This document shows positions 7,415 to 15,637 of a stretch of 26,238 nt of DNA, in pieces (position 1 is the first letter of the stretch; every line of letters starts with the position of its first letter). The stretch comes from Ilumatobacteraceae bacterium (GTDB taxonomy: Bacteria; Actinomycetota; Acidimicrobiia; Acidimicrobiales; Ilumatobacteraceae). The position numbers were made by a program, and so were the translations under genes. The stretch is taken from the NCBI GenBank assembly GCA_019090765.1, contig JAHRVJ010000075.1:1-26238 (forward strand), written 5' to 3'. The notes beneath the pieces are model-generated. The model had not been told where the DNA came from. It saw only the letters and a list, made by a program, of their open reading frames with translations, and ran no database searches.

Positions 7415-9235
7415 ATGACGACTAGCCACGAAATCGATCAGCGAATCGCCGGCCAGAATATTCCAAGCAGATTTCTCGCCAACGTCGAACTTCATCGCGA
7501 CCTTGAGGTGCTGCAGTGGAAGGACTCTGCCGGTTCCTGGAAGACCTGGACCCTGCTCGAACTAGCCGACGTAACAGCCCGGCTAACAACAGCCCTCGCT
7601 GACCTGGGTGTCGGCCCTGGCGATGTTGTGGTGTTAATGATCCGCAACCGAGTTGAGTTTCACGCGCTCGACCTGGCCGTGTTGTTCCTCGGAGCGACTC
7701 CTGTATCCATCTACAACTCCTCCGCCCCAGAACAGGTCGAATACGTCATCAACGACTGCCAGGCAAAGGTTGCCATCGTCGAAGACGAGGGATTCCTCAA
7801 ACGCTTCACTGCGGTCCGCGACCAGATCCCCACCATCGAGCACATCGCGGTTATCGAAGGCGGCGAATCGGTCGACGCCGAGGTTGTTCAATACGCCGAC
7901 ATGATCCGCGCCAAGCCGGCCGACCTCGCGACCCAGGCCACCGTGGCGAACCTCGACGATCTGGCAACAATCATCTATACCTCTGGCACCACTGGGCCGC
8001 CGAAGGGAGTAATGCTCAGCCACAGCAACGTGATCTGGACTATCGAATCAGTCGGGCAGTCGATGCGCTCAGAAACAGGCATCGATGATTTCGCCGGGAA
8101 GCGATACCTCTCGTTCTTGCCAATGGCGCACATCATGGAGCGCCTGCTCGGGCACTACTTCATGATCGACTTCGCAATGAACCTGACCTGCTGCCCGCGA
8201 CCGTCCGACATCGCGGGCTACGTCAGCGAAATCCACCCAGAGGTACTTATCGGCGTCCCTCGCGTATGGGAGAAGCTGTACGCCGGGGTGAACGCTGCGC
8301 TCAGCTCCGATCCTGAACGGCACCAGGCCTTCAACGAAGCAATCGAAACGGCGCTACCAATCTCAGAGCGGATGACCCGCGGGACCGCCACCCAGGACGA
8401 TGTCGATACCTGGAATTTCCTCGACCAGGTGGCGTTCAACACGGTCCGAGAGCGGCTCGGTCTTGATCAGGCTGATATCTGCCTCTCCGGAGCGGCACCC
8501 TTGTCAGCCGACATTCTGACGTGGTTTCGGGCTATCGGCATCCCACTGGCGGAGGGGTACGGAATGTCTGAAACCACTGCGGTACTCACTTGGTCAGCAT
8601 CCGCCAAGCCAGGCTTCGTCGGCGCGGCACTCCCCGGAGTCGAGATCAAGATTGCCGCTGACGGAGAGGTGCTGGCCCGCGGTGGGAACATCTTTGCCGG
8701 CTACATCGGCCGACCCGACAAGACCAGCGAAGCACTCGACGCCGACGGCTGGGTGCACACCGGGGATATTGGTTTGATCGACGACGAGGGCTTTGTCAAA
8801 ATCGTCGACCGCAAGAAAGAGCTGATCATCACTGCTGGCGGAAAGAACATCAGCCCCGCAAATCTGGAAGCCGAACTAAAGATGATCCCACTCGTCGGCC
8901 AAGCCTGCGCGGTTGGCGAAAAGCGACCGTTCGTGGCCGCGCTGGTGGTACTCGACCCAGATTCATCGGCCGCCTGGGCCCGCCAAAACGGCCTCACCGG
9001 AGATGCAGCCGAACTCGAGGCTCTCGCGAAAAACGCCGAAGTGATCGCCATAGTTGAGGCGGGACTGACAAAAGTCATGGCCGGTTTCAACAACGCTGAG
9101 GCGGTTAAGAAAGTCAAGATCCTCCCAGACGAATGGCATGCCGATTCCGACCTCTTGACCCCAACTTCAAAGCTCAAACGTCGCGGCATCATGACTCGGT
9201 TTGCCGACGAAATCGAAGAGCTGTACGCGAAATAG
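7415..9235 (+). CDS. Long-chain fatty-acid--CoA ligase (FadD15-like AMP-binding enzyme)
   Basis: An adenylate-forming enzyme that activates a fatty acid with ATP and loads it onto CoA. The 606-residue length and sequence fit the long-chain/FadD15 branch. The P-loop YTSGTTGPPKG lies at 188-198, followed by FLPMAHIMER, GYGMSETTAV, GWVHTGDIG and the hinge region IVDRKKELIITAGGKNISP. The ATG at 7415 is preceded by GGGAG at 7401-7405 (nine bases away), a good ribosome site, and is four bases after the hydrolase stop. A longer open frame from 7310 lies within the hydrolase gene and is rejected. Its TAG stop abuts the stop of the convergent response regulator with no intergenic base. Confidence 0.93.
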   Translation: MTTSHEIDQRIAGQNIPSRFLANVELHRDLEVLQWKDSAGSWKTWTLLELADVTARLTTALADLGVGPGDVVVLMIRNRVEFHALDLAVLFLGATPVSIYNSSAPEQVEYVINDCQAKVAIVEDEGFLKRFTAVRDQIPTIEHIAVIEGGESVDAEVVQYADMIRAKPADLATQATVANLDDLATIIYTSGTTGPPKGVMLSHSNVIWTIESVGQSMRSETGIDDFAGKRYLSFLPMAHIMERLLGHYFMIDFAMNLTCCPRPSDIAGYVSEIHPEVLIGVPRVWEKLYAGVNAALSSDPERHQAFNEAIETALPISERMTRGTATQDDVDTWNFLDQVAFNTVRERLGLDQADICLSGAAPLSADILTWFRAIGIPLAEGYGMSETTAVLTWSASAKPGFVGAALPGVEIKIAADGEVLARGGNIFAGYIGRPDKTSEALDADGWVHTGDIGLIDDEGFVKIVDRKKELIITAGGKNISPANLEAELKMIPLVGQACAVGEKRPFVAALVVLDPDSSAAWARQNGLTGDAAELEALAKNAEVIAIVEAGLTKVMAGFNNAEAVKKVKILPDEWHADSDLLTPTSKLKRRGIMTRFADEIEELYAK

Positions 9236-9934
9236 TTACTCCCGGGCCATCAACCGGTAGCCGACGCCGCGCGCAGTAACGATCAGTTGAGGGTCATCGG
9301 GCTGATCCTCAATCTTCAGGCGCAGCCGGCGGACGTGAGCATCCACTAGTCGTGAGTCGCCGAGATATTCGTAACCCCAGACACGCTCCAACAATTGATC
9401 TCGCGAGAGGACAGCGCCAGCGTGATCGGCAAATTCACAGATCAGCCGAAACTCGGTTTTGGTGAGATTCAACTCGGTTCCGGCCTTGAGCACGATGCCC
9501 TGTTCGCGCCGGATCTCGACGTCACCGAAAATGGAAGCCGTAGGCGTCGTCGCCGATCCCTGGAGCTGGACCCGACGCAGGAGCGCTCGAATTCTCGCTG
9601 CCAACTCCTTGGGAACGACCGGCTTCGTAACGTAGTCGTCGGCACCTGCCTCAAGGCCAGCGACCATGTCGTGAGTGTCGGTCTGAGCAGTGATGATGAT
9701 GATCGGGACGATGCTCTTCGCGCGCATCGCCCGGCAAACATCGAATCCCGACATATCAGGCAACCTCAGGTCAAGCAAGACCAGATCTGGTGGGTTCGCC
9801 GAGAACTTTTCCAGCCCTTCAGCGCCGTTGGCCGCACCGCCAACTGAATAGCCTTCGTCCTCAAGGGCCATCGACAGGGCAAGCCTGATCCCGTCGTCGT
9901 CTTCAATGAACAGTAGCGATTCCATGAGCGCCAC
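9236..9934 (-). CDS. OmpR/PhoB-family response regulator (MtrA-like)
   Basis: A two-component DNA-binding regulator of 232 residues. The receiver domain has the acidic pocket EDDD (11-14), phospho-acceptor Asp55 in LLDLRLPD, the Thr/Ala switch in IIITAQT and Lys104 in YVTKP. A winged-helix trans_reg_C domain follows from about 130, with LTKTEFRLICEFADHAGAVLS and a WGY...DARGVGYR-type end. The GTG at 9934 has GGGG six bases upstream; an ATG three codons later is possible. It is divergent from the histidine kinase and GerMN lipoprotein, which together resemble actinobacterial mtrA-mtrB-lpqB, although mtrA is normally co-directional with mtrB. The inverted repeats upstream may be its own operator sites. 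Confidence 0.92.
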   Translation of the reverse strand: MALMESLLFIEDDDGIRLALSMALEDEGYSVGGAANGAEGLEKFSANPPDLVLLDLRLPDMSGFDVCRAMRAKSIVPIIIITAQTDTHDMVAGLEAGADDYVTKPVVPKELAARIRALLRRVQLQGSATTPTASIFGDVEIRREQGIVLKAGTELNLTKTEFRLICEFADHAGAVLSRDQLLERVWGYEYLGDSRLVDAHVRRLRLKIEDQPDDPQLIVTARGVGYRLMARE

Positions 9935-9950
9935 ATTCTGCCCCAGATTT

Positions 9951-10000
9951 CCCTTTGTTACCGAAATCGCACATATCGAGCGTCAAGCTGTCACAAAGGG
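9951..10000. repeat. Inverted repeat A upstream of the response regulator (CCCTTTGTTAC ... GTCACAAAGGG)
   Basis: Two 11-base arms at 9951-9961 and 9990-10000 are reverse complements with one mismatch and are separated by 28 bases. They lie 17-66 bases upstream of the response regulator GTG. Read on one strand, the arm cores TGTTAC and TGTCAC also look like half-sites of an OmpR-type regulator; MtrA is known to bind GTNAC-type repeats. An autoregulatory operator or a leader hairpin are both possible. Confidence 0.55.
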
Positions 10001-10016
10001 CGGCCATCATAATGAC

Positions 10017-10079
10017 TGTTCACGCTGCCCCGGTGAGGTACCTTCCTCCCCCTGGTGCCTCGCCGGCAGCGGGTGAACA
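10017..10079. repeat. Inverted repeat B, long imperfect dyad between response regulator and kinase genes
   Basis: The left arm (10017-10042) starts TGTTCACGCTGCC and ends GAGGTACC; the right arm (10054-10079) is nearly its reverse complement, starting GGTGCCTC and ending GGCAGCGGGTGAACA. The outer 13 bases pair with a two-base bulge and the inner eight with one mismatch, leaving an 11-base pyrimidine-rich loop. It lies in the 225-base intergenic region, 81 bases before the kinase GTG. It could fold as an RNA hairpin in the kinase leader or be a DNA operator. I could not match it to a known riboswitch. Confidence 0.6.
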
Positions 10080-10159
10080 TTCAGCACTTCCCCGGCTGAC
10101 GGCCGCTGCGAGCAGGTGTTAGATACCCCAAAAGCGCTACGGCGTGCAACACTCATGGC

Positions 10160-11542
10160 GTGGCAAGACGTCGATCACTCCGCCTCCGCACGCGCGTGAC
10201 GCTGTTCTTCGCCTTTATCGCTCTACTTGCGGGGATCGTGCTCGTCGGCGTCACTTACGGGTTTGCCCGAAACAACTTGCTTGAAGACGAATACACCTCT
10301 GCCAAACAGCAGGCCTTTGTCAACGCTGACGAGGTCCGCACACAGCTCACCGTCGATCCGCTGGGAATCGGCGGCTACTTCGATGACGTACTCCGAACCG
10401 CTCCATCCGGATTCGCGGTGCTTAGTTCCGCGGAGCCCGACGCACCGCGGGCCGCCTCGGACCAACTCCACCCAGTTTCTGACTTTCCCGAACGGCTGGT
10501 CGATGCTGTCCGCGCCGGCAAGTCCGGCATCCAAAACGCGAACATCGATGGCACCGACTACGCGACCGTCGGTGTTTTCATCGCCGAATACAACACCGGC
10601 TATTTCGAAGCCGTGCCACTCGATGAAACTGAATCCACTCTCAACGCAGTCCTCACCGCGCTCGCGCTGGGTGCTGCGGGAACCCTCCTGCTGGCCACTC
10701 TGTTCGGGCTAGCAACCAGTCGGCGTCTCCTGCGACCGCTAAGCCAGGTAGCCGACGCGGCCGAGGAAATCGCTTCCGGTGGGCTTGACACAAGGTTAGA
10801 ACCTGAATCCGACCCCGATCTCGACCGGCTCGCTGCGTCATTCAACGAGATGGCCGACGCCGTGCAGACCCGCATCGAACGCGAAGCCCGATTCGCCTCG
10901 GACGTCAGCCACGAAATGCGGTCGCCGATCACGGCGCTCACCGCCGCGGTGGAGGTTCTCGACGCCCGACGCGATGACCTCCCCGACCGTACGCAACAGG
11001 CGCTAGAAGTGGTCGTTGGCCAGGTTCGGCGATTCGACAGCATGGTCATCGACCTGTTGGAACTGGCACGACTTGACGCTGGCGCCACAGATCTGAACCT
11101 TGAACTGCTCGACATGCCGGACCTCATCGGACGGATCGCGGGTCGCTATGGCGAAACGGATCTACCGATAGTGATCGGCAGCGGGTCCCCACAAGAAGTA
11201 ACCCTCGACAAAGTTCGATTCGAGAGAATCCTCGGCAACCTGCTGGAGAACGCCCACAACCACGGCGGAGGGGCATTGCGCATCGAGTTGCAGCCCGCGG
11301 GGGCAGCAATGGTCCAACTGGCAGTGGAAGACGGCGGTCCAGGCGTTGCTCAGAGCGAGCGCGACCGGATCTTTGAACGCTTCGCTCGTGGTAGTGCGGC
11401 TCGACACCGCATCGGCACAGGCCTCGGGCTCGCGTTGGTTGCCGAACATAGCGCGGCGATGGGCGGCCGCGCCTGGGTCGAAGAACGGGTCGGCGGCGGC
11501 GCACGATTCGTAGTCGAGCTCCCAGTGGAGGCATCACAATGA
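10160..11542 (+). CDS. Sensor histidine kinase (MtrB-like, HAMP-containing)
   Basis: A membrane kinase of 460 residues, presumably the partner of the divergent response regulator. A short Arg-rich cytosolic start leads to TM1 (about 13-34), an extracytoplasmic sensor region (35-160), TM2 (about 163-186), a HAMP linker (187-239), and HisKA with His251 in FASDVSHEMRSPI. The ATPase domain has an N-box in NLLENAHNH (360-368), G1 DGGPGV (391-396), an F-box-like IFERFARG and G2 GTGLGL (419-424), so all catalytic motifs are intact. It starts at GTG 10160; the nearby ATG at 10155 is in another frame. Its stop overlaps the lipoprotein ATG by four bases (ATGA), so the two are coupled. Confidence 0.94.
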   Translation: MARRRSLRLRTRVTLFFAFIALLAGIVLVGVTYGFARNNLLEDEYTSAKQQAFVNADEVRTQLTVDPLGIGGYFDDVLRTAPSGFAVLSSAEPDAPRAASDQLHPVSDFPERLVDAVRAGKSGIQNANIDGTDYATVGVFIAEYNTGYFEAVPLDETESTLNAVLTALALGAAGTLLLATLFGLATSRRLLRPLSQVADAAEEIASGGLDTRLEPESDPDLDRLAASFNEMADAVQTRIEREARFASDVSHEMRSPITALTAAVEVLDARRDDLPDRTQQALEVVVGQVRRFDSMVIDLLELARLDAGATDLNLELLDMPDLIGRIAGRYGETDLPIVIGSGSPQEVTLDKVRFERILGNLLENAHNHGGGALRIELQPAGAAMVQLAVEDGGPGVAQSERDRIFERFARGSAARHRIGTGLGLALVAEHSAAMGGRAWVEERVGGGARFVVELPVEASQ

Positions 11543-12270
11543 ACAGGGCATCAATGAACAATCCCGCGCGTTCGCGTCGTTCACTGCTTCCAGCACTGGT
11601 GCTGGCGCCAGCGTTGCTGATTGCCGCCGGAGCATGTGGTGTGCCAACCGGCGAAGACAGCTTCAGCGAGATCCCTGGTGGTGAAGTGTTGTTCGATCTA
11701 GATGCCACCTCGACCAGCACGTCCAGCACGACTACCACGACGACGTTGCCGGAGGCCCCCACGACTACCGATCCGGAAGCGACAACGACTCCCATACGAC
11801 TCGATCCAGTTGAGATCTTCTTTCTTTCCAGGGGGCGACTGCAACGCATTGAGCTAGGCCTCCCGACCGGATTCTCACCCGATCAGGTGGCTGACATCCT
11901 CGAGGCGGGTCCACCCGAAGACGTCGCCCTCGACACATTGATCGAGAAGGGTCTAATTGTCAGCTCGGTCGAATCTGAAGGAGTACTCACCGTCGACCTC
12001 GACCGAGAGATCTTCCGCCGCATCGCCAGTTTCGATCAGGCGGAGGCCATCGGACAGATTCTGATGACGATGATTAGCAGCCTCCGCCGCGTCGGCCAGG
12101 TCGCGTTCACTCTCGACGGTGTCCCGACCGCGGTAAAAAAGGGAAACAACCTGCTTGCCGATGTTGGCGAGGCACTGTCGTATGACGACTACGTCGTACT
12201 CCTGGCTGAGGTGCCCGCTAGCCCCCGGACAACAGGCACTACCGTTGCGCCGACCACATCAGAAGACTGA
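11539..12270 (+). CDS. GerMN-domain lipoprotein, LpqB-like but short
   Basis: A 243-residue exported lipoprotein. The signal has RSRR then a hydrophobic stretch (about 16-31) and a lipobox ending AAGAC with Cys33. A Ser/Thr-rich linker (about 55-85) follows, then a GerMN-like domain with VEIFFLSRGRLQRI, a GFSPDQVADILEAGPP segment, VLTVDL and QILMTMISSL, and a Thr-rich tail. In mycobacteria the gene after mtrAB is lpqB, a lipoprotein with a GerMN domain plus a beta-propeller; here only the GerMN part is present. The four-base overlap with the kinase gene argues for a role in tuning that kinase at the cell envelope. That role is inferred from family context. Confidence 0.85.
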   Translation: MNRASMNNPARSRRSLLPALVLAPALLIAAGACGVPTGEDSFSEIPGGEVLFDLDATSTSTSSTTTTTTLPEAPTTTDPEATTTPIRLDPVEIFFLSRGRLQRIELGLPTGFSPDQVADILEAGPPEDVALDTLIEKGLIVSSVESEGVLTVDLDREIFRRIASFDQAEAIGQILMTMISSLRRVGQVAFTLDGVPTAVKKGNNLLADVGEALSYDDYVVLLAEVPASPRTTGTTVAPTTSED

Positions 12271-12272
12271 GT

Positions 12273-13133
12273 TCAGTAGCCGAGACGCTCGACGCGCTCG
12301 GGCCGACGCTGCCAATCTTTGTCGACCTTGACGCGCAGCTCGAGATACACGCCATCTGGCATCTGTGCCCGCGCGCGCTCGCCCACTTGCTTGAGGATCT
12401 GCCCCCCCTTGCCAATCACCATGCCCTTTTGGCTATCGCGCTCAACAAGAATGTCCACTCTGATCCGCGGCCATTCCCACTCGGTGACCTGCGTCGCGAT
12501 CGAGTACGGCAATTCATCGCGAGTCACTGCCAGCAACTGCTCGCGGACCAGTTCTGCCACCCACCGCTCTTCAGGCAGGTCGGAGACTTCGTCATCGGGA
12601 AAGTACTTCGGGCCGATGGGCATCTGCCCCACGAGATACTCGACAAGCGCTCCCAGGCCCTCACCCGACGTTGCCGACACTGGGAAGTACTCCTCGGCAC
12701 CGAGTTCGCTAGCAGCCTGCAGCATCGCGAGCACTTGATGCGGCTTGGCAATGTCGAGTTTATTGACGATCACGATCGACTTCGGTGCATCGATCCGTTC
12801 GGCAACCCATCGATCACCCTTGCCGAATGGGGCAGTTGCGTCGAGCACCAAACACGTGAGGTCGACATCTTTCACGCTGCTGAGTGCGGTGGCGTTTACA
12901 CGCTCACCGAGAGCGGTCACCGGCTTGTGTAATCCCGGCGTGTCGACGAACACCAGCTGAGCGTCGGGTCGCGTGAGGACGGCCATGATGCGATGCCGGG
13001 TCGTTTGGGGCTTGTCGGAAACGATGCTGATCTTCTGCCCACAGATCGCATTGACGAGCGACGACTTGCCCACATTGGGGCGACCCACGAAAGTCACGAA
13101 ACCTGATCGGAAATCACCATCGGCGCTACTCAC
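12273..13133 (-). CDS. era: GTPase Era
   Basis: Era is a GTPase that binds the 3' end of 16S rRNA and helps 30S subunit maturation. From GTG at 13133 the product is 286 residues. G1 is GRPNVGKS (17-24), the G2 region is KPQTTRHRI, G3 is DTPG (64-67), G4 is NKLD (124-127), G5 is SATSG, and the C-terminal KH domain has GKGGQILKQVGERAR. A TTG at 13181 would extend the protein by 16 residues that look unlike Era, so the GTG is preferred. Its stop is two bases from the end of the convergent lipoprotein gene. The gene is alone on its strand, away from its usual neighbours ybeY and recO, which lie elsewhere in the window. Confidence 0.96.
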   Translation of the reverse strand: MSSADGDFRSGFVTFVGRPNVGKSSLVNAICGQKISIVSDKPQTTRHRIMAVLTRPDAQLVFVDTPGLHKPVTALGERVNATALSSVKDVDLTCLVLDATAPFGKGDRWVAERIDAPKSIVIVNKLDIAKPHQVLAMLQAASELGAEEYFPVSATSGEGLGALVEYLVGQMPIGPKYFPDDEVSDLPEERWVAELVREQLLAVTRDELPYSIATQVTEWEWPRIRVDILVERDSQKGMVIGKGGQILKQVGERARAQMPDGVYLELRVKVDKDWQRRPERVERLGY

Positions 13134-13218
13134 TGAAACAGTCTGCCAAGCACGGAGCCTGTGCAGGTGCAACTCCTCCAATTTGAGCGCGTCGACATGC
13201 TGCCTCTACGTTGCCACG

Positions 13219-14880
13219 GTGCCAGCAGATACGCCAGCTGCCTTCGGCCTGGCCGAAGTTCACGAGGCAATCGCGGCCTCGCGGCCCGATGCCGACTGCC
13301 TCGTATTCCGCGACCGCCGATACACGTGGAGCGAAGTAACTGAGCGCACAAGACGGCTCGCCAATTACTTGACTGGGCAAGGATTGGTCTGTCACACCGA
13401 GCGCGATGATTTGGTCAATCATGAGAGCGGCCAGGATCACCTGGCTATCTACCTCCACAATGGCAACGAGTACCTTGAATCAATGTTGGGGGCAATGAAG
13501 GCCCGCGTCGCCCCGCTGAACGTCAACTATCGATACGTCGCCGACGAACTGCACCACCTGCTCGCCGATTCACGCTCCAAGGCCGCCGTAGTTCATTCGC
13601 GGATGGCCCCGACTCTTGCCGAAGTCCTGCCCAACTTGCCCGACTTAGAAGTGATCCTCCAGGTCCGCGACGACTCCAACCATCCGCTCATTCCCGGGGC
13701 GACCTGGTACGAAGACGCACTCTATTCTTCCTCGCCTGACCGGCCCGATCTGAAATGGAGCCCAGACGATCTCTACATTTTGTACACCGGCGGCACCACT
13801 GGGTTACCGAAGGGAGTGTTGTGGCGCAACGGCGACGCGCTCACCGAATGCTTCGGTGGATCACGAACCGCACAGTCGCTCGACGACTTCGTTGCGGCCG
13901 CGGGATCCGGACAGAAAGTCATGCTCGCGCCTCCCCTGATGCATGGGGCCGGGCATTGGATGGCGTTCCAAACTTGGCTAGCCGGTGGGACCATTTTTGT
14001 TCAGTCGGTGCCCGAACATCTCGATCCGTCCGATATCTGGTCGCTAATCGAGCGAGAACGTCTCACCACCCTTCTGATCGTTGGCGACGCCTTTGCTCGC
14101 CCGCTGCTCGATGAGCTTCACAAACCCCGTTCAGGTTCCAGCTACGACCTTTCATCGCTCACCGTGCTGCTCTCTGGAGGCGCCCCGCTATCGAACAAGC
14201 TGAAAGCGGAATTCCTCACCTATCTACCAACAGTGATGATCGTGGACGGTCTCGGGTCCTCCGAAGCCGGCGGCCAGGCGTCTCACGTTTCAACCCGCGG
14301 GGAACCAGCGTTGGGACATTTCAGGCCAAGGGCAGACTGCGTCGTATTATCGAGCGCACTCGATCGCACACTGCGCCCGGGCGAGCCCGAAGTCGGTTGG
14401 CTCGCCAAGTCGGGGCGCTTGGCACTTGGCTATCTCGGCGACGCCAACAAGACCGCCAAGACATACCCCACCATCGACCACGTGCGATACGCGGTACCAG
14501 GCGATCGCGCCTGCGTCCTCGCTGGCGGCGAGATCGAACTCCATGGCCGGGACTCGGCCACCATCGTCTCCGGCGGAGAAAAGATCTTTGCCGAGGAGGT
14601 CGAGGAAGCAATCAAGACACATCCAAGTGTGTATGACTGCGTCGTAGCAGGTCGCCCCAGCCAACGCTGGGGAAGCGAAGTGGTGGCCATCGTGAAACCC
14701 CGCGACGGCCACCATCTCGAAACCCACGACCTGCGAGAGACCGCCGGTGAACACGTTGCCCGTTACAAGCTCCCGAAAGAGTTCATCTTCGTCGGAGAGG
14801 TTCAGCGATCTCCCAGTGGCAAGGCCGACTACCAGTGGGCCAGGGCTGTTGCTGCTGGAACCAGCTCAAATCTCTCGTAA
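13219..14880 (+). CDS. Acyl-CoA synthetase, FadD19/FadD3-like branch
   Basis: An adenylate-forming acyl-CoA ligase of 553 residues. Key marks are NVNYRYVADEL (101-111), the P-loop LYTGGTTGLPKG (188-199), PLMHGAGHW, LGSSEAGG, and VRYAVPGDRA followed by GRDSATIVSGGEKIFAEEVEEAI. The end RSPSGKADYQWA carries the catalytic Lys. The TGGTTG P-loop with the PGD...SGGEK pattern is typical of the actinobacterial enzymes that include steroid-side-chain FadD19. The start is uncertain; GTG at 13219 gives the normal N-terminus, while a longer open frame from 12973 runs antisense inside era. It lies nine bases before menG and is probably in one transcript with menG and menF. A direct role in quinone synthesis is not indicated. 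Confidence 0.87.
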   Translation: MPADTPAAFGLAEVHEAIAASRPDADCLVFRDRRYTWSEVTERTRRLANYLTGQGLVCHTERDDLVNHESGQDHLAIYLHNGNEYLESMLGAMKARVAPLNVNYRYVADELHHLLADSRSKAAVVHSRMAPTLAEVLPNLPDLEVILQVRDDSNHPLIPGATWYEDALYSSSPDRPDLKWSPDDLYILYTGGTTGLPKGVLWRNGDALTECFGGSRTAQSLDDFVAAAGSGQKVMLAPPLMHGAGHWMAFQTWLAGGTIFVQSVPEHLDPSDIWSLIERERLTTLLIVGDAFARPLLDELHKPRSGSSYDLSSLTVLLSGGAPLSNKLKAEFLTYLPTVMIVDGLGSSEAGGQASHVSTRGEPALGHFRPRADCVVLSSALDRTLRPGEPEVGWLAKSGRLALGYLGDANKTAKTYPTIDHVRYAVPGDRACVLAGGEIELHGRDSATIVSGGEKIFAEEVEEAIKTHPSVYDCVVAGRPSQRWGSEVVAIVKPRDGHHLETHDLRETAGEHVARYKLPKEFIFVGEVQRSPSGKADYQWARAVAAGTSSNLS

Positions 14881-14889
14881 CCTCCACCC

Positions 14890-15609
14890 GTGACCGAGCC
14901 AGCAGCAGCGAAGCCCTCTTGGGACACTGACCAGCTACCCGAAGGCGACGAGAAGGTCGCTGCCGTTCAGAACATGTTCGACGCGATCGCACCCAAGTAC
15001 GACCGCCTGAACCGCATTATTTCCTTTCGCCTAGACGTTCGTTGGCGCCGAAGAACGGTTCGCGATCTCGCCCTTCCAGCCGGGTCGACGGTCCTCGACC
15101 TTGCCAGCGGTACTGGCGATCTCAGTATTGATCTTGCGGCCGCGGGGCTACGACCTTTCTCCATGGATCTCAGTTTCGGAATGCTGAACGCTGATCGCTC
15201 CGGAGTGCCTTTGGCCCAAGCCGACATTCTTCGCTTGCCGGTGCCAGACAGCTCGGTCGATGGTGTCGTCTGCGGTTTTGCCTTGCGAAACCTGCTCGAC
15301 CTGCCGACGTTCTTTCGCGAACTGGCCCGCGTGGTCCGCCCTGGCGGTCGGATTGCACTGCTCGATGTGAGCGTGCCCGGCAATCCAGTGATGCGGTGGG
15401 GGAACGACATCTACTTCGGCAAGGTCGTACCACGGATCGGCGCACTCCTGTCTGATGGCGCCGCCTACCGCTACCTTCCAAAAAGTGTTGCCTACCTGCC
15501 CGATCCTGGCGAGATGGTCGACGAACTGGTGAGTGCAGGATTCTCCGATGTCACCCATACGCAGCTCTCGGGCGGCCTAACACAGCTGATGGTCGGAACT
15601 CTTAGGTGA
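14890..15609 (+). CDS. menG: Demethylmenaquinone methyltransferase (UbiE/MenG family)
   Basis: SAM-dependent C-methylation of demethylmenaquinone, the last step of menaquinone synthesis. The 239-residue protein has the UbiE/COQ5 N-terminal signature (VQNMFDAIAPKYDRLNRIIS), the SAM site LDLASGTGDLS, a downstream block GFALRNLLD, and the ending GGLTQLMVGTLR. The start is GTG at 14890, nine bases after the acyl-CoA synthetase stop. menF follows after 28 bases on the same strand. The function is supported by six other menaquinone genes within 9 kb. Confidence 0.95.
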   Translation: MTEPAAAKPSWDTDQLPEGDEKVAAVQNMFDAIAPKYDRLNRIISFRLDVRWRRRTVRDLALPAGSTVLDLASGTGDLSIDLAAAGLRPFSMDLSFGMLNADRSGVPLAQADILRLPVPDSSVDGVVCGFALRNLLDLPTFFRELARVVRPGGRIALLDVSVPGNPVMRWGNDIYFGKVVPRIGALLSDGAAYRYLPKSVAYLPDPGEMVDELVSAGFSDVTHTQLSGGLTQLMVGTLR

Positions 15610-15637
15610 CCGTATTCGGCCGGCAGGCACACCTGCG

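Noticed and set aside
10118..10129. TTAGATACCC string resembling the conserved 16S rRNA segment
   Set aside because: Only about ten bases match; the flanking bases do not continue the 16S sequence or its helices, so it is a chance match in an intergenic region.
10017..10130. Possible c-di-AMP (ydaO-type) or other known riboswitch before the kinase gene
   Set aside because: Fragments such as GGGTGAAC recall parts of the consensus, but the required order of conserved blocks is not present. I keep only the inverted repeat.
12973..13218. Upstream extension of the FadD19-like frame
   Set aside because: It lies antisense within the conserved G1-G3 part of era and does not resemble any acyl-CoA synthetase N-terminus.
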